Positions 18,057 to 27,721 of a DNA stretch of 64,000 nucleotides are shown here, piece by piece (the first letter of the stretch is position 1; each line of letters starts with the position of its first letter). The DNA lies in NCBI GenBank assembly GCA_903906695.1, contig CAIVLG010000102.1:1-64000 (forward strand), in the 5' to 3' direction. A program made the position numbers and the translations under genes. This DNA is from an uncultured beta proteobacterium. GTDB taxonomy: Bacteria > Pseudomonadota > Gammaproteobacteria > Burkholderiales > Burkholderiaceae_C. The notes under the pieces are model-generated. The model worked only from the letters and a program-made list of their open reading frames with translations, searched no databases and had not been told where the DNA came from.

Positions 18057-19231
18057 GCTGGCCCCCGATACAGCCACTCCACATCCAGCAAGCGCTCGCC
18101 AAGCAATTTCATGGCAGCATCGCGGCCCCAGCGCAGCAGACCGGTCGCATGAAATATCTGACCGTTTCGAATCGCTCGGCTTTGCACTCGCGCACATCGT
18201 TGCCAGCGCGCGTTGGCGTAGTTCCTCAAAGCGTCCGGTAGTGTCAGACCGTCAACACTCAGAGCCTGTGCCAATGCCTGCGCGTCCTCGATCGCCATAC
18301 CGGCTCCTTGCGCAAGGTAGGGCAGCATCGGGTGTGCTGCGTCGCCCAGCAGGGCCACCCTGCCCCGCCCGAACTCTTGCGGACCTTTCATCGGCGCTCG
18401 AATGCTCAGACCCCATAGGCGCCAGCGCTCAATGGCATGAATCAGATCATGCAAAGGCGCACAGGTCTGCGCCATGCTGCGGCGCAATTTGGCAACGTTG
18501 GCGCTGTGGTCCCAGTACTCGATGTCACCGACCATGTGGCCGTGTACGACGGCCACAACATTGAGCCAGTCACCGCCGCGCACGGGATATTGAATCACGT
18601 GCAACTGCGGCCCAAGCCAAGCCGTGATGTGCTGCGAACGCAGGTTTTCGGGCAGACTGCTTTGCTGCACCATGGCACGATAGGCCAGATGTCCGGTGGC
18701 CACGGGTGAGCCGTCGCCCAGCAATTGCTGTCGCAACTTGCTCCACGATCCATCTGCCCCAAGCACCAGATCCCCATGGACCTTGCTGCCGTTGGCGCAT
18801 TGCAGGCTGACACCGTCGGCGTTCTGTTCAAAGGCCACCACCTCGCTTTGAAGGTGGAGTTGAACATCGCCTCTCCTTTTCAATTCCGCCAGAAGCAAGG
18901 CGTGCATGTCGGCCCGATGAATGGTCGCATAAGCAGCGCCATAGCGTTGCACGGCCCTGGCGCCCAGACGCAGAACACCAAGCTCTCTGCCTGAAGTGGC
19001 GCTGCGCACCTGGAGCCGGTCCGGAAAGGCCGCCACCCCTGCCAAGGCCTCACTCAGGCCCCAGGTGTTGAGGATCTTTACGATGTTGGGACCCAATTGA
19101 ATGCCGGCACCGACCTCATTGAATTCCCTGGCGCTCTCAAACAATTCAGGCTGCCAACCGGCCCGCGAACAGGCCAACGCGGCGGCCAAGCCGCCGATGC
19201 CTCCGCCCACAATCAAGACACGTTTACCCAT
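18053..19231 (-). CDS. FAD-dependent monooxygenase (salicylate/3-hydroxybenzoate hydroxylase-like)
   Basis: KRVLIVGGGIGGLAAALACSRAGWQPELFESA ... GADGSWSKLRQQL ... RVALLGDAAHPMLPYLAQGAGMAIEDAQALAQAL. Confidence 0.87.
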   Translation of the reverse strand: MGKRVLIVGGGIGGLAAALACSRAGWQPELFESAREFNEVGAGIQLGPNIVKILNTWGLSEALAGVAAFPDRLQVRSATSGRELGVLRLGARAVQRYGAAYATIHRADMHALLLAELKRRGDVQLHLQSEVVAFEQNADGVSLQCANGSKVHGDLVLGADGSWSKLRQQLLGDGSPVATGHLAYRAMVQQSSLPENLRSQHITAWLGPQLHVIQYPVRGGDWLNVVAVVHGHMVGDIEYWDHSANVAKLRRSMAQTCAPLHDLIHAIERWRLWGLSIRAPMKGPQEFGRGRVALLGDAAHPMLPYLAQGAGMAIEDAQALAQALSVDGLTLPDALRNYANARWQRCARVQSRAIRNGQIFHATGLLRWGRDAAMKLLGERLLDVEWLYRGPA

Positions 19232-19303
19232 TGCTTGTATTTTGCCAGTTCCGCCCCGCTTCGCCGGCGCCTCCATGGGCACGCCGCTGAACCCAGCGCT
19301 GTA

Positions 19304-20062
19304 TCACCTGAGCTTTGCAATCACCGCGGTCGGAAGCATGGCGAGCAGTCGTGCCACCAGCGCCCAGGGCCAGCGCGGCACCGTGGCGCACTGCACTCGC
19401 TGTTCGATCAGATCGACCAGAAGCCTGCCACCTTGCTCCACCGGAATCACAAACGGACGGCTTTTCGCACCCCGGTTGATTGGCGTATCGATAAAGCCGG
19501 GTGACAGCGTCGTCACCAGGATGCCGCTGCCATAAGTCTCGGCCCGCAGCGACTGAAGATAAGTGCTGACCGCCGCCTTGGAGGCACCATAGACGCCGCC
19601 GGACGGCATGCCGCGAAAGGCCGCCACCGAACTGATTCCCACCAGATGCCCTCGCCCCTGTTCGCGAAAATATTGCATCGCCACGTCCACCGTCGACATG
19701 AAGCCGGTAATGTTGGTGGCGATGGTATCGCGCACCTTGTCAAAGGCCAGCTTGCCAATGCTGCCGTGGTAGCCAATGCCGGCATTGGCTACCACAATAT
19801 CAATTGACCCCAAGAACTCACGCGCCTCGGCAAATACTTTTGCCACTGCAACGTCGTCGGTCACGTCCAGTGCCGCAACAAATACGCGGGCCGCGCCATC
19901 CTTCTGCAGTTCAGCGCGCAAGGCTTCCAGCGCGTCCACGCGTCGAGCGGTCAAGGCCAGCCGGTAGCCGCGGCGCGAAAATTCAATCGCCATCTGGCGT
20001 CCTAGGCCGGACGATGCGCCAGTGATGAATACGCTCTTTGCGGGGGCTGTTTCAAGACTCAT
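19304..20062 (-). CDS. SDR family NAD(P)-dependent oxidoreductase
   Basis: SVFITGASSGLGRQMAIEFSRRGYRLALTARR ... VANAGIGYHGS ... GGVYGASKAAVSTYLQSL. Confidence 0.9.
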   Translation of the reverse strand: MSLETAPAKSVFITGASSGLGRQMAIEFSRRGYRLALTARRVDALEALRAELQKDGAARVFVAALDVTDDVAVAKVFAEAREFLGSIDIVVANAGIGYHGSIGKLAFDKVRDTIATNITGFMSTVDVAMQYFREQGRGHLVGISSVAAFRGMPSGGVYGASKAAVSTYLQSLRAETYGSGILVTTLSPGFIDTPINRGAKSRPFVIPVEQGGRLLVDLIEQRVQCATVPRWPWALVARLLAMLPTAVIAKLR

Positions 20063-20139
20063 GGTTGCGACCTGTTGTAATCTGTGCTGAGGCGCTATTG
20101 TGATGCACCTGTTCATTTTATTGACTCACCCTACCGACG

Positions 20140-21129
<990 letters not shown>

Positions 21130-21140
21130 ATTGACCAGCC

Positions 21141-21821
21141 TTGACTGAGCTTGCTACAGCCATCGCGCTGCTGCAACAGCAGGCCCGACCGGGCGAACTG
21201 GCCGGCATGGCACGCGTTGGCATCAACATCGAGCAACGCCTGGGCTTGTCAATGCCGGCGATGCGGCGCATCGCCAAGACTTTGGGTCATGACCATGCGC
21301 TGGCACTGGCGCTGTGGGAGACGGGCATCCCCGACGCTCGCATCGTCGCCGGCATGGTGGCCGAGCCCGCGAAGCTGAGCTCAAGACAGATGGACGCGTG
21401 GGCCAAGTGCTTCTCGTCCTGGGACGTCTGCGACCAGGTCTGCGCCAGCGCCTTTCGTGCCTCGCCGCTGGCCTGGCGAAAGTTGACGCTGTGGGCAGTG
21501 CGGCGGGATGAATTTGTACGCCGCGCCGCCTTTGCTTTGCTGGCAACCCTGGCGGTGCACGACAGAGAAGCGGACGACCTGCGCTTTGTGGCGGCGCTAG
21601 CACTGATTGAAGCCGCCGCCGCAGACGAGCGCAATTACGTCAAAAAAGCGGTGAACTGGGCACTACGCAACATCGGCAAGCGCAACCCGGCGCTCAACAC
21701 TGCGGCCATCACTGCTGCACGGCGCATTCAGCAGCAAGGCAGCCGTTGCGCGCGCTGGATTGCCGCTGACGCGCTTCGTGAACTTGGCGGCGAGGCGGTG
21801 CAGACGCGGCTGCGCCCGTGA
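21141..21821 (+). CDS. DNA alkylation repair protein (AlkD-like HEAT repeat)
   Basis: MARVGINIEQRLGLSMPAMRRIAKTLGHDHALALALWETGIPDARIVAGMVAEP ... YVKKAVNWALRNIGKRNPALN; TTG start. Confidence 0.8.
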   Translation: MTELATAIALLQQQARPGELAGMARVGINIEQRLGLSMPAMRRIAKTLGHDHALALALWETGIPDARIVAGMVAEPAKLSSRQMDAWAKCFSSWDVCDQVCASAFRASPLAWRKLTLWAVRRDEFVRRAAFALLATLAVHDREADDLRFVAALALIEAAAADERNYVKKAVNWALRNIGKRNPALNTAAITAARRIQQQGSRCARWIAADALRELGGEAVQTRLRP

Positions 21822-21859
21822 GTCGAAGCTCAATTCCAAGGGGTTCACGAGACTGCGAA

Positions 21860-23062
21860 TCAGAGCGAGGTCGTTGGCGCCCCAGCGACATCGGCCACGA
21901 CTGGAGTGCAGTCAATCGCGACGATCAGGCGCGCGCGCCCCTGAGCCTTGGCGCTGTAGAGCGCTGCGTCGGAGCGCCGCATCAGAGTGCCCAGTGAATC
22001 GTCTTTGGGGCCAAGGCACGCCAGTCCGGCACTGAAATTCAGTGAATGCCCAAGTTGTCTTGGTGCTTCCTCCTCCAGAGTCGCGCGAAGGCGTTGATCA
22101 AAACCACTCGCTGCGTCAGCGCCACCCTGCGCCAGCAAGACACAGAATTCCTCACCCCCAATGCGTGCGATCACGTCACCGGCGCGCTGGCCACTCTGGA
22201 GGACCTTGCCAAACAAACGCAGTGCGCTGTCGCCGCCCTCGTGGCCATGGACGTCATTTATCTGCTTGAAATGATCCAGATCCAGACTGAGCAGAGCCAG
22301 CGGCAAGCCATGACGCCGTGCATGCGCAAATGCACTCGATGCGGCCTGGTTCCACCCCTTGCGATTAAGCACTCTGGTCAAGGGGTCCATGTTGGCCTGC
22401 TCAAGCAACTCCCATTCTGCTTCTTCCCGCCATGCAACCAGTATCGACACGTTGGCAAGCACCAGGGTAATGTTGGCCACCAACAGCGCAGCCAGGTTGA
22501 ATGGGTGCGGCGCTGTGAAATTTGGATAGAGCGCGGTGAAGAATGCGCCCATGATGCCACGCCCGGCGGTAAGTACGGCCATCAGCGCCAGGCAACCGAA
22601 CATGACCCACCGCCAGCGCCCACCGAGTGAAGTGCTTGGCCGCAGAACCGCCTGTGCCAGCAAAATCAACTGAAGGGCAATGAACAGATTGGACCAGCCA
22701 ACACGCACCGGATAACTGGAAAAACTCAGGGTATACCCAACAGGCATCAGGATCAAGGTGCCCAACAGCAACTTTTCAAAAGGACGAGGTCCGAGCCAAC
22801 CTTTGAAGGCCTGAAACATTAACCAGTGGCTACAGCTGATGCAGACCATAGAGAATGTCGACAGCAGATGATCGAGCCACGTATCCGGCCACAAGCCGGA
22901 AAGAATCAGGGCGACCCAACCTGCTCCCTGGAACATCAATGAACGGCGCGCAGCTTGGGCAGCTGCGCTGAGCTGTCGACCCATGATGACAGGCAAAGTG
23001 CTTGCCAGCACCAGGACATTGGCGACGTTGACAATTAACAGGGTATCGGGATCAAGGCGCAT
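21860..23062 (-). CDS. Membrane-bound GGDEF domain diguanylate cyclase
   Basis: DPLTRVLNRKGWNQAAS ... ALLSLDLDHFKQINDVHGHEGGDSALR ... RAGDVIARIGGEEFCVLLAQ; N-terminal TM segments. Confidence 0.92.
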   Translation of the reverse strand: MRLDPDTLLIVNVANVLVLASTLPVIMGRQLSAAAQAARRSLMFQGAGWVALILSGLWPDTWLDHLLSTFSMVCISCSHWLMFQAFKGWLGPRPFEKLLLGTLILMPVGYTLSFSSYPVRVGWSNLFIALQLILLAQAVLRPSTSLGGRWRWVMFGCLALMAVLTAGRGIMGAFFTALYPNFTAPHPFNLAALLVANITLVLANVSILVAWREEAEWELLEQANMDPLTRVLNRKGWNQAASSAFAHARRHGLPLALLSLDLDHFKQINDVHGHEGGDSALRLFGKVLQSGQRAGDVIARIGGEEFCVLLAQGGADAASGFDQRLRATLEEEAPRQLGHSLNFSAGLACLGPKDDSLGTLMRRSDAALYSAKAQGRARLIVAIDCTPVVADVAGAPTTSL

Positions 23063-23094
23063 TGGCTGGATATTCGTGTTCGTCTGGAATCCGT

Positions 23095-24303
23095 CTAAAG
23101 CGCCTGCCCCAGTCTCCCAATCCCCTCTTCGATTTTGTCCAACCCCGCAGTGGCAAAGCTCAGGCGCAAGGTGGCCAGGTCGGGGTCATGGGCATAGAAC
23201 GGCGCACCCGGCACGAAGGCAACGCCTTTCTCAATGGCGCGCTTGGCAAACTCCGCGGCATTGCTGCTCTTGCCCTTGGCGCCGGTCAGCCTGGCCCAGA
23301 AGAACATGCCACCTTGCGGCTGGTTAAAGCCGATGGCATCGCCCAACTCGCGGCGCAGTGATTCGGCCATGACGGTGGCGCGTTCGGCGTAGGTCTTGCG
23401 CACCACGGCCAATGTGTCGTCCAGGCGATTAAGCGTCAGGTAATGCGCCGCGATGGCCTGCGACAGGTTGCTGGTGTGGGCGTCGCTGAACTGCTTGCAC
23501 ATGGTGGCCTTGGCCAGCAATTCGGGTGGCGCAATCATCCATCCCACACGCAAACCCGGTGACAGGATTTTGCTGAAGCTGCCGCAGTGCGCTAGCCAGT
23601 CACGGCTTCCCGGCACCTGAGCGCTCAAGGCCAGCAGACTCGGCGGCGGTGGCTTGCCAAAATAAAGCTCGCCATAGGGATCGTCTTCCACCACCACGGT
23701 CTGTGTGGTCACTGCCAGCTCCAGGATGCGCTTGCGTCGTGCCTGACTCAGCGTCGCGCCGCTCGGGTTGCCAAAGGTCGGGATCAGGTAGATCAGCTTG
23801 GGCTTGTGTTCGGCAATCAGTTTTTCAAGTTGCTCAACGTCAACACCGTCGGCATCGATAGGCGCGCCGATGATGTGCGCGCCATAGAGCCTAAAACACT
23901 GGATCGTGGCCAGGAAGGTGGGCGCTTCCACAATCACCTTGTCACCGGGCGAGATCAGCGTCTTGCCGATCAGGTCCAGCGCCTGCTGGCTGCCGGTGGT
24001 GACGATCAGGCCTTCGGCCTTGACTGTCGCGTTGGACTCGCTGCCGACGCCGCCCTTGGCCGCGTAGAAACCACTGATCGCCTCGCGCAGCGGTTGATAG
24101 CCCTCAGTGGCACCATACTGCAGCACCGGCCCCGGGTTGTTGGCCAGCACGGCATCGGCAGAGATCCTGATGCCTTCGGCGTCAAACAGCGCCGGGTCCG
24201 GAAAGCCGCCGGCAAAGCTGATGATGCCGGGCTTGCCCAGCAGTTTGAACAGTTCGCGAATGGCCGAGGTTTCTATGGCGTCGAGGCGCTGGGCAAATTG
24301 CAT
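23095..24303 (-). CDS. PLP-dependent aminotransferase, 2-aminoadipate/LysN-type
   Basis: IISFAGGFPDPALFDAEGI ... LQYGATEGYQPLREAI ... VEDDPYGELYFGKP ... CGSFSKILSPGLRVGWM. Confidence 0.9.
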   Translation of the reverse strand: MQFAQRLDAIETSAIRELFKLLGKPGIISFAGGFPDPALFDAEGIRISADAVLANNPGPVLQYGATEGYQPLREAISGFYAAKGGVGSESNATVKAEGLIVTTGSQQALDLIGKTLISPGDKVIVEAPTFLATIQCFRLYGAHIIGAPIDADGVDVEQLEKLIAEHKPKLIYLIPTFGNPSGATLSQARRKRILELAVTTQTVVVEDDPYGELYFGKPPPPSLLALSAQVPGSRDWLAHCGSFSKILSPGLRVGWMIAPPELLAKATMCKQFSDAHTSNLSQAIAAHYLTLNRLDDTLAVVRKTYAERATVMAESLRRELGDAIGFNQPQGGMFFWARLTGAKGKSSNAAEFAKRAIEKGVAFVPGAPFYAHDPDLATLRLSFATAGLDKIEEGIGRLGQAL

Positions 24304-24374
24304 GGAAGTCTTTCGTGAATGGAGGATTGCTTTATGCTCTTATTATTATTCAGACCCAAGTCAACGGAGAACGC

Positions 24375-25055
24375 ATGAAGCCGAGCGCCATCGAAGGTTT
24401 TTTTGCCGCGCTGAGGGCCGCCAACCCGTCACCCCAAACCGAGCTTGAATACGCTTCCGTCTTTGAATTGCTGGTGGCAGTCTTGCTGTCGGCGCAGGCC
24501 ACCGATGTGAGCGTCAACAAGGCCACGCGTCGCCTGTTTCTGGTCGCCAATACGCCGCAGAGAATGCTTGATCTTGGCTTGGCGGGGCTGGAGAGTTACA
24601 TCCGCACCATCGGCCTGTTCCGCTCCAAGGCAAAGCACCTGATGCAGACCTGTCAGATTCTGCTGGAGCGCCACGGCGGCGTCGTGCCACGAACGCGCCA
24701 GGCGCTTGAAGCCCTGCCAGGCGTTGGTCGCAAAACAGCCAACGTGATCCTCAATGTCGCGTTTGGCGAGGCCACCATGGCGGTTGACACGCACCTGTTC
24801 CGGCTCGCCAATCGGACCGGTCTGGCGAGCGGAAAGACGCCTTACGAAGTCGAACTGAAACTGCTGCAGCGCATACCGCCAGCCTATTTGAAGGACGCGC
24901 ATCACTGGCTGATTCTGCATGGCCGCTATGTCTGCCAGGCGCGCAAACCTTTGTGCTGGCAGTGCAGTGTCAGCCGTTACTGCGATTTCAAAGACAAGAC
25001 GCCTGCCGCGCCTGCCGCTGCGACTCGATCCGCCATATCAGGCAGCAAGCGGTAG
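24375..25055 (+). CDS. nth: Endonuclease III
   Basis: ELLVAVLLSAQATDVSVNKATRRLF ... ALPGVGRKTANVILNVAFGEATMAVDTHLFRLANR; C-terminal FeS motif CQARKPLCWQCSVSRYC. Confidence 0.95.
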   Translation: MKPSAIEGFFAALRAANPSPQTELEYASVFELLVAVLLSAQATDVSVNKATRRLFLVANTPQRMLDLGLAGLESYIRTIGLFRSKAKHLMQTCQILLERHGGVVPRTRQALEALPGVGRKTANVILNVAFGEATMAVDTHLFRLANRTGLASGKTPYEVELKLLQRIPPAYLKDAHHWLILHGRYVCQARKPLCWQCSVSRYCDFKDKTPAAPAAATRSAISGSKR

Positions 25056-25817
25056 TGCCACCCACTGTTCGCCAATGGCGTGGATCGCGATGCGATTCTG
25101 AAAAACTGCTTCGAGCGAGCGGTGCGTTTCGTGGTCGGCACAGGCACCCTGATGCGCAATTCGCCCTTCTGCCATGACCACCATCTGATCCGCCTGCAGG
25201 GCCAGCGATATTTCGTGCAGCACGCTGACCACAGTTTTGCCCTGGCGCACCAGCGAGCGCACCACCGCCAGCCAGTCGGCCTGATGCGGAGGATCCAGAT
25301 TGGCCAGCGGCTCATCCATCAGCAGCACTTGCGCCTGCACCGCCAGCGAACGCGCCAGCAGCACACGCTGGCGCTCGCCGCCCGACAGTTGGCCGAGCGG
25401 CCGATCGCGCCAGTCCCAGGCCTGCGTCGCACGCAAGGCCTGCTCAACCGCGTTGTAGTCGATTGCGCTCGGCCCGGCCAGCCAGCCCTGATGCGGCAGC
25501 CGGCCTAGCATGGCGACATCCCAGACAGTGAGGTCATCGCCAGTGGCCTCGTTCTGCCCCAGCCAGGCCAGTTGCCGCGCTCGCGCCCGCCCGGGCATGC
25601 CAGCCATGGCCTGACCGAGCAGTGTCACGCTTCCGGTATGCGGCAGCAAGCCGGCCAGCACCTTGAGCAAAGTGGATTTGCCGGCACCGTTGGGCCCCAC
25701 GACACTGGTCCAGCAGGCCGCTGGCACCGTGAGTGTGATGTCATGCAGTATCTCAACCTTGCCGAGGCTGGCACGGACCGAACTCGCGCAGACCGAAGCT
25801 GAACTCGGTGTCTTCAT
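25038..25817 (-). CDS. btuD: ABC transporter ATP-binding protein, probable vitamin B12 import
   Basis: Walker A VVGPNGAGKSTLLK; signature LSGGERQRVLLARSL; Walker B VLLMDEPLANLD; 4-nt overlap with permease; downstream of cobalamin riboswitch/btuB. Confidence 0.85.
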   Translation of the reverse strand: MKTPSSASVCASSVRASLGKVEILHDITLTVPAACWTSVVGPNGAGKSTLLKVLAGLLPHTGSVTLLGQAMAGMPGRARARQLAWLGQNEATGDDLTVWDVAMLGRLPHQGWLAGPSAIDYNAVEQALRATQAWDWRDRPLGQLSGGERQRVLLARSLAVQAQVLLMDEPLANLDPPHQADWLAVVRSLVRQGKTVVSVLHEISLALQADQMVVMAEGRIAHQGACADHETHRSLEAVFQNRIAIHAIGEQWVALPLAA

Positions 25818-26839
25818 GAAAGACCGGCACCCGAAACGATACGCGTGTCACGGTTCATCAACCAGAGCAGATAGCCGCCCCCCAGCACCGCAGTCAGAAC
25901 ACCGACCGGCAACTCCTGCGGCGCCATCAGCCCTCTTGCCAGTGTGTCGGCCGCCATCAGCAGCACACCTCCCATCAGACTCGATAGCCAGATCAGGTGA
26001 CCATGGGTCGTCCTGCAGACCGAGCGCACCAGATGCGGCGCGGCCAGACCGACAAAGGCAATCATCCCGGTCTGTGCCACGGCAGTACCCGTGGCCAGCG
26101 CCAACACGCCAATCAGTAGCACCCGCACCTGCGGCAATGGCAGGCCCAGACTCACCGCCGTCGCCTCGCCCAGCGACAGACCATCGAGCACCGGGCTGAG
26201 GAGCCACGCCAGCAGCATGCACAACAACCAAACCACTGCCATCAAGGCGCAGGCGCTCCAACCGACAAATCCGGTGCTGCCGAGGATAAAGGCTTGCAAG
26301 GTCGGCATCACCTCAGGCCGCATCAGCATGATCAATGAACTGATGGCGCCAAGCACCACACCCACAATCACGCCGGCCAGCAACAGACGCAGCGTCTGCT
26401 GTACGCCCTTGGCCAGCAGCAGCGTCAACAGCACAGCGCCGACGGCGCCGGCAAAGGCGGCACCGGTCAGACCGACTTGCACCAGCCACTGCGCAGCAAA
26501 TGGCGACACACCAAACAGGACCAGAGACACTGCCACGCCGAGCAGGGCACCGGAGGCGCTGCCCAGCAAATACGGATCCGCCAGAGGATTGCGAAACAGC
26601 CCTTGCGCCAGCGCACCCGACAAGCCCAGCAATGCGCCTGCGCTCCAGGCTCCGAGCGTGCGCGGCAACCGAATATCGAGCACGATCTGCAGGGCCAGAG
26701 GATCGCGTCCGAGCCTCAAGACGCTCTCGAAGCCGGTGCTGCCAACGCTGGCGCCCAGCGCCACCAGCAGCATGCTGATCACAAGCAAAGCCAAGCTCAG
26801 CCAAGAGTCGATCCGCTGCGGCGAACGCATGGATTTCAT
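25814..26839 (-). CDS. btuC: FecCD-type ABC transporter permease, probable vitamin B12 import
   Basis: DIRLPRTLGAWSAGALLGLSGALAQGLFRNPLADPYLLGSASGALLGV ... GMIAFVGLAAPHLVR. Confidence 0.87.
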   Translation of the reverse strand: MKSMRSPQRIDSWLSLALLVISMLLVALGASVGSTGFESVLRLGRDPLALQIVLDIRLPRTLGAWSAGALLGLSGALAQGLFRNPLADPYLLGSASGALLGVAVSLVLFGVSPFAAQWLVQVGLTGAAFAGAVGAVLLTLLLAKGVQQTLRLLLAGVIVGVVLGAISSLIMLMRPEVMPTLQAFILGSTGFVGWSACALMAVVWLLCMLLAWLLSPVLDGLSLGEATAVSLGLPLPQVRVLLIGVLALATGTAVAQTGMIAFVGLAAPHLVRSVCRTTHGHLIWLSSLMGGVLLMAADTLARGLMAPQELPVGVLTAVLGGGYLLWLMNRDTRIVSGAGLS

Positions 26840-27717
26840 GGCGCCTTGTCCAGCAGGCACTGCGCCATGATGCGGGCCGCTTCGGCCATGCGCGGTCCCG
26901 GTCGCACCACCACGTCAGACTGCTCGGGGGTGAAGACACAGACCCGCCGCTCTCGAATGGCACGAATGCCCGACCAGCCGGGCCGCCCTTGCAGTCCGGT
27001 GAAATCGTGATCGCCGACCATGATCAGATCGGGATTGGCGCGCACCACAAACTCGGGGTTCAATTTGGGGAACGGTCCCAGACTGGCAGGGACAATGTTA
27101 TCGACACCCAGACGCTTCAAGGTTTCACCGATGAAGGAGGCCTCACTCGCCGCATAGGGCGCACTATTGACTTCGAAGTAAACCCGGGTTCGCTTCGCCT
27201 TGCGTGGCAGCGACTGAAAAGCTGCCGAGACACCGGCATCAATATCGCGCCAAACGCGCGACGCGTCGGGAAGTTCCATCAACTGCCCCAGTTGTTCCAG
27301 GACGCGGCGAACATCGGCGTGGTTCTTGGGCTCCAGCGCGATCACCTTGATACCCAGCGACTGCAATCGCTCGGCAACGGGCGTTGAAACCGCCATCAGG
27401 ACCAGATCGGGCTTCTGCGCCACGATCGCCTCGATGCTGGGGTCCAGCCCGCCTCCGACCTGCGGCAGGTGGCGCACGCTGTCGGGGTAATTGGAATAGC
27501 GATCGACCCCCACCAGGCGCTGGCACTGCCCAAGCGCGCAGACGGTCTCGGTCAGCGATGGCAGCAGACTGACGATGCGCTGCGGCGACTGTGCAAGGCT
27601 CACGCTCACGCCGCGGTCATCGGTGAGGCGCACGCCCTGCGCCGCGATGGCAGGCAGCAGGCAACCGAGCGCCAGGCTGGCAAGACCGCGTTTGCAGAGC
27701 GCCCAGAGCGGGATCAC
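26836..27717 (-). CDS. btuF: Cobalamin ABC transporter substrate-binding protein
   Basis: RIVSLLPSLTETVCALGQCQRLVGVDRYSNYPDSVRHLPQVGGGLDPSIEAIVAQKPDLVL; GTG start at 27717 preferred, just after btuB stop (ORF open to 27804). Confidence 0.85.
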   Translation of the reverse strand: MIPLWALCKRGLASLALGCLLPAIAAQGVRLTDDRGVSVSLAQSPQRIVSLLPSLTETVCALGQCQRLVGVDRYSNYPDSVRHLPQVGGGLDPSIEAIVAQKPDLVLMAVSTPVAERLQSLGIKVIALEPKNHADVRRVLEQLGQLMELPDASRVWRDIDAGVSAAFQSLPRKAKRTRVYFEVNSAPYAASEASFIGETLKRLGVDNIVPASLGPFPKLNPEFVVRANPDLIMVGDHDFTGLQGRPGWSGIRAIRERRVCVFTPEQSDVVVRPGPRMAEAARIMAQCLLDKAP

Positions 27718-27721
27718 GGCA

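Noticed and set aside
18050-18060. Overlapping convergent stop codons of argF and the FAD monooxygenase
   Set aside because: Common in compact genomes; no special function implied
17298-18197. 299-aa minus-strand ORF
   Set aside because: Antisense to argF, which has strong family evidence
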